In this document: in pieces, positions 60,875-64,000 of the stretch | How positions within the stretch are numbered: the stretch's first letter is position 1 | How the letters are laid out: every line of letters begins with the position of its first letter | DNA from: Candidatus Schekmanbacteria bacterium | GTDB taxonomy: Bacteria; Schekmanbacteria; GWA2-38-11; J061 | Assembly (NCBI GenBank): GCA_016219965.1 | Contig: JACRJM010000009.1 | Location: 62,001-126,000 of the forward strand | Direction: 5' to 3' | Length of the DNA stretch: 64,000 nucleotides | Notes under the pieces: generated by a model | Seen by the model: the letters and a program-made list of their open reading frames with translations, nothing else | What the model was told of the DNA's origin: nothing | The model's database searches: none | Position numbers and translations under genes: made by a program

Positions 60875-61383
60875 TGGTTGTGGAAAAGAAGCTTTCATTT
60901 GCAAACAACCAGAAATTCAAATTCTTTTTCCCTTATCTCAGGAAAGAGGACAGAATAATTGACCTCGGGTGCGGGAATATGTGGCTTACAAACTATCTCC
61001 GCAGTATGGGTTACAATTGTGTGGGTTTTGATTCAGCACCTCCGGCAGATATTGTAGGGGACATAAAAACATACAGATTTAGCTCGTCAAGCTTTGACAC
61101 TGTCATAGCTCTCGAGATTGTTGAACATGTGGACTGCATAGCAGAGATAAAAAGGATGTTAAAGCCAGGCGGCCTGCTTATTGTTTCAACGCCTGTGCCG
61201 CACTTTGATTTTCTTTTGAGGATAGGAGAGATTTTTTCAATTTTTCAGAAGAGAACATCACCGCATTCTAACCTTTTTTACATCGAGAAAATCCCCATGA
61301 AGCTTGTAGATAAAAAAAATCTGTGCGGGCTTGTGCAGTGCGGTGTTTTTATCAATGAAACATCCCGCGGTGGAAATAGATGA
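60871..61383 (+). CDS. Small class I SAM-dependent methyltransferase
   Basis: A 170-residue methyltransferase: DRIIDLGCGNMWLTNYLRSMGYNCVGFD binds SAM, and SSSFDTVIALEIVEHVDCIAEIKRMLKPGGLLIVSTP completes the compact core. It is shorter than most relatives and lacks a large substrate lid. It overlaps the previous gene by ATGA and the next by the same pattern, so synthesis of the three proteins is coupled. Its substrate is probably the product of the radical SAM pair or of the oxidoreductase that follows. Confidence 0.85.
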   Translation: MMVVEKKLSFANNQKFKFFFPYLRKEDRIIDLGCGNMWLTNYLRSMGYNCVGFDSAPPADIVGDIKTYRFSSSSFDTVIALEIVEHVDCIAEIKRMLKPGGLLIVSTPVPHFDFLLRIGEIFSIFQKRTSPHSNLFYIEKIPMKLVDKKNLCGLVQCGVFINETSRGGNR

Positions 61384-62678
61384 CAGTTGCCATAATAGGA
61401 GGCGGCCTTACCGGCCTTACGGCAGCCTATAGACTTTCTTTGAGCGGCGAGAAAATCATTCTTTTTGAGAAGGACACTGAACTTGGCGGACTAGCCGGAG
61501 TAGTAAAAATAAATGACTTTTACCTTGAGAAATATTATCATCACATATTCACCTCAGACACAGATGCCGTTGCTCTTATAAATGATATCGGGCTTTCAGA
61601 AAATCTTCAGTGGCTTGAAAGCAGGATGGGACTTTATTTCAGAAAAAAGATTTATTCCTTTGGCACTCCTGTTGACCTTCTTAAGTTCAAACCGCTTTCT
61701 CTTATTGATAAACTGCGGTTCGGGCTAACTACGCTTTTCCTAAAATCCTATTCAAACTGGCAAAAGCTTGAAAACATCACAGCAGTCGAGTGGATGAATA
61801 AATATGCCGGCAGGAATGTCTGTAAGGTTATATGGGAACCGCTTCTTGTCGCGAAGTTCGGTAAAAACTATGACAAGATATCAATGACATGGTTATGGGG
61901 GAAAATAAAGCTTCGCGGAAATTCACGGTCTGACAAGGATAACAGGGAGAGACTGGGCTATCTCATGGGAAGTTTCGGCCTACTCATTAATAAGCTTGGT
62001 GAGGAAATAGAAAATAATGGAGGAAAAATATTTAAAGGTGCTCCGGTTCAAAAATTGGATCAGGGAGAGAACGGCAAATGGATTATTTCATCGAAAGGTG
62101 GGACATACGAGGCTGATAAGGTTCTTTTAACAGTGGCGCCTGCAGAGATTCTGAATTTATATTCCGGGTTTCCGGAGGACTACAGAAGAAAGATCGGGAA
62201 TATCGATTATGCAAGTACGGTCTGCATGATACTTATCCTTAACCGTTCTTTTACTTATAATTATTGGGAAAACATAAGTGATAACAAGATTCCCTTTGGA
62301 GGGGTGATTGAACATACTAACTTTATACATCCAAGCCATTATAATAATCTTAACATCCTTTACATATCAAATTATCTGTACAAGGACGAGTCTCTTTATA
62401 ATATTCCTGACAAAGAGCTCCTAGAAGAGTATATTAATCATCTGAAGGAAATGAACCCTGAGTTTTCTCAGGACTGGATTATAGATTACCATGTATTCAG
62501 GGATGAATTCGCACAGCCAATAATGAAGCTTAATTACTCGAAAATGATCCCGGACATTAAGACTCCTGCAAAAAATCTTTTTATTGCGAATATGGCACAA
62601 ATATATCCTGAAGACCGCGGGATGAATTATGCTGTCAGGCTCGCCGGCGAGGCAGTAAAAATAATTTTAAAAGGATAG
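61380..62678 (+). CDS. FAD-dependent amine-oxidase/protoporphyrinogen-oxidase-like protein
   Basis: A 432-residue flavoprotein with VAIIGGGLTGLTAAYRLSLSGEKIILFEKDTELGGLAG as the FAD-binding start, the conserved EKYYHHIF, VIWEPLLVAKFG in the middle and a MNYAVRLAGEAV tail that closes the FAD site. The family includes protoporphyrinogen oxidases, phytoene desaturases and UDP-galactopyranose mutase-like enzymes; members next to GT2 and B12-radical SAM genes are known but uncharacterised. The EKYYHH and small size favour a sugar- or lipid-modifying type rather than heme synthesis, where hem genes would be expected nearby. It is coupled to the methyltransferase gene before it. Confidence 0.85.
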   Translation: MTVAIIGGGLTGLTAAYRLSLSGEKIILFEKDTELGGLAGVVKINDFYLEKYYHHIFTSDTDAVALINDIGLSENLQWLESRMGLYFRKKIYSFGTPVDLLKFKPLSLIDKLRFGLTTLFLKSYSNWQKLENITAVEWMNKYAGRNVCKVIWEPLLVAKFGKNYDKISMTWLWGKIKLRGNSRSDKDNRERLGYLMGSFGLLINKLGEEIENNGGKIFKGAPVQKLDQGENGKWIISSKGGTYEADKVLLTVAPAEILNLYSGFPEDYRRKIGNIDYASTVCMILILNRSFTYNYWENISDNKIPFGGVIEHTNFIHPSHYNNLNILYISNYLYKDESLYNIPDKELLEEYINHLKEMNPEFSQDWIIDYHVFRDEFAQPIMKLNYSKMIPDIKTPAKNLFIANMAQIYPEDRGMNYAVRLAGEAVKIILKG

Positions 62679-62682
62679 CTAA

Positions 62683-64000
62683 GTGGCTGCTGAAAAGCCT
62701 CGTTTTAAAGAGTATTTAATCATAGCAGGACTTGCCCTTAACTCTCTCCTCTTAAACGGTTACAGATATGACTATAACCTGCTCGTTTCCTGGCTGAACA
62801 GCAATAACAATCGCGAGCTTTTTACCAGAGATCTCTTTGTCAATACGATAGACAAGTTTGAGATAAGTTTTTTTTATAATATCGTTGAAAAACTTTCAGC
62901 GTTTGTTGATCTGCCAATCCTCTTTTTTCTGATTCACATTTTCACTCTTTACCTTGCCTGTATTTTTCTCTTCAGGTTGTCATCTTTTATTGCAGACAGC
63001 AACATTGCCGGCTATTTGTCTGTTCTGCTGTTTTCCATGGGGATACGTGAATGGGTGGTCGGTGCTCCGCAGATCTATTATTTCTTTGTCCATCATAGTG
63101 CTTTTTCTCTTCCATTTTTCTTCCTGGCTCTAGAGCTTTTCCTGAGGGGCAATGTAGTCGCCTCTTTATTTCTCCTCGGAATATTGAGCAACTTTCAGAT
63201 GATGTATGCTTCCTTTGTCGGAACGGCAATTGTCTTTGCTCTTCCATTGAAGATGAAGCATGAAGATTTAACTTTTAAAAGGCTTTTTTACGGAGCAGCA
63301 GCATTCATTATTCCTGCAATGCCTGTAATATTGAAAGTTCTTACTGGCGCAAATGGATTTACTGTAGGAGATGAATGGTACAAAGTTGTGAAATGGGTTC
63401 TTTGGATACATATCTATCCTTCGATGTGGGGATTTGAGATGTACAGGAACTTTATTGTTTATATTATATGTTTTACCGTTGCATTCCGCTCATACCCTGC
63501 AGGCTTGATAAAGAGTACGATAAAATCAATGCTGGCAGGGGTGGCTTTTCTATGTTTTTTAGGGACTTTCTTCGTTGAGATAGTACCTGTTCCGCTCTTT
63601 ATCCAGCTTCATCTCTGGCGCAGTACATGGATCTTTTTCATTCTTTCTATACCGGTTTTTTCTAATTTTATCTTAAGGACATTTGCTGAGAGTCTGCTTT
63701 CAAAATTTGCGGCAGTCTCAACTGCACTTGTCTTTGCAGGATATGTTACAACCAGATATAATGACCCGCGCTGCTTTTTCTATACCCCCTATTGGATGCT
63801 TCCATTCTTTCTTCTCCTCTCACTTGTAAGCGGAAGTTTCAATGTTCCTGAAGGTTTCAGAAAAACAGGGAGGATATTGATTGGTATTTTAGCAGTTGTT
63901 ATTATGGCTGAAAGTACAATTCCTTATATCAGAGGTTCTTTTTTTGATATAGGAATGTCCCGTCTTTTGATGTTTGTTGCCGCCCTATTGTTTTCATCTC
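62683..64000 (+). CDS. Polytopic membrane protein, GT-C-like, truncated by the window end
   Basis: A long frame starts with GTG at 62683 behind AAAAGGA (7-bp spacing) and stays open for 439 codons to the window end; codon composition and hydrophobic pattern are those of a real gene. Features include an acidic external loop, YDYNLLVSWLNSNNNRELFTRDLF, about ten membrane helices and IREWVVGAPQIYYFFVHH. The layout is like that of the other large GT-C membrane proteins nearby, although it lacks an obvious DE motif in the first loop. It begins 4 bp after the FAD gene, so it is the next member of the operon. The 3' part is not visible. Confidence 0.8.
   Translation, partial: MAAEKPRFKEYLIIAGLALNSLLLNGYRYDYNLLVSWLNSNNNRELFTRDLFVNTIDKFEISFFYNIVEKLSAFVDLPILFFLIHIFTLYLACIFLFRLSSFIADSNIAGYLSVLLFSMGIREWVVGAPQIYYFFVHHSAFSLPFFFLALELFLRGNVVASLFLLGILSNFQMMYASFVGTAIVFALPLKMKHEDLTFKRLFYGAAAFIIPAMPVILKVLTGANGFTVGDEWYKVVKWVLWIHIYPSMWGFEMYRNFIVYIICFTVAFRSYPAGLIKSTIKSMLAGVAFLCFLGTFFVEIVPVPLFIQLHLWRSTWIFFILSIPVFSNFILRTFAESLLSKFAAVSTALVFAGYVTTRYNDPRCFFYTPYWMLPFFLLLSLVSGSFNVPEGFRKTGRILIGILAVVIMAESTIPYIRGSFFDIGMSRLLMFVAALLFSS

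Noticed and set aside
61380-62678. Protoporphyrinogen oxidase of heme synthesis
   Set aside because: The sequence has the general fold, but no hem genes are near and the operon is of glycan or lipid type.

Overview
The window looks like a piece of the chromosome of an uncultivated, moderately AT-rich, diderm (Gram-negative-type) bacterium. The diderm call rests on a BamD-type lipoprotein, an AsmA/YhdP-type protein, many lipoprotein signals and two PEP-CTERM surface proteins. Sigma-54 promoters, an NtrC-family activator, a bacterial family B DNA polymerase and several cobalamin-binding radical SAM enzymes fit lineages around the former Deltaproteobacteria, Nitrospirota or candidate phyla such as Schekmanbacteria. 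The sequence alone does not settle the phylum. Ribosome binding sites are of AGGAGG type, and the one tRNA gene, Ala(GGC), does not encode its CCA end.

Layout. 1-6 kb: the first codons of an hrcA-like heat-shock repressor gene on the minus strand, then a solute-binding lipoprotein, argB, a YjeT-type small membrane protein, yajQ, a Phd/ParE toxin-antitoxin pair with a visible promoter and operator, and two minus-strand genes. 6-9.1 kb is an accessory island: a HigA-type antitoxin with a possible higB remnant, and a translationally coupled type II restriction-modification pair. It is followed by a perfect 17-bp inverted repeat. 9.2-18.3 kb: a SnoaL-like protein, rlmE-rlmN, an intergenic repeat, a large AsmA-like protein, an NHL-repeat protein, a lipoprotein and an alpha/beta hydrolase. 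18.4-20.6 kb: the DNA polymerase. 20.7-23.0 kb: two paralogous PEP-CTERM genes, each with a sigma-54 promoter and two matching upstream dyads. 23-31.8 kb: mtnP-trpB-yraN-bamD, a TetR regulator, tRNA-Ala, a PAS/sigma-54 activator, a zinc-ribbon protein, a cytochrome b5-like protein, a nitroreductase, a receiver-kinase fusion and a ferredoxin-NADP reductase-like enzyme. 31.9-41.6 kb: mixed metabolism, including two flavin-oxidoreductase-like (PPOX) proteins, two B12-radical SAM proteins, an SDR, a Tat-exported DUF362 protein, a methyltransferase and an isochorismatase-type hydrolase.

41.6-64 kb is a surface-glycan or unusual-lipid region. It holds five large GT-C/GT39-like membrane proteins (the last runs off the window end), two alkaline-phosphatase-fold sulfatase-like enzymes, two GT2 glycosyltransferases and an FkbM methyltransferase. 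A tightly packed plus-strand train (54373 to the end) carries a GT2, a SPASM-like radical SAM protein, an epimerase, a methyltransferase, two tandem B12-radical SAM paralogues, another methyltransferase, an FAD oxidoreductase and a membrane protein. This train is the best candidate in the window for an undescribed pathway. The duplicated PEP-CTERM control regions are the clearest new regulatory signal.

Only two gene-free stretches exceed 300 bases: 21438-21746 and 22560-23046. Both hold the PEP-CTERM control elements. I see no CRISPR array, no transposase and no complete rRNA gene.
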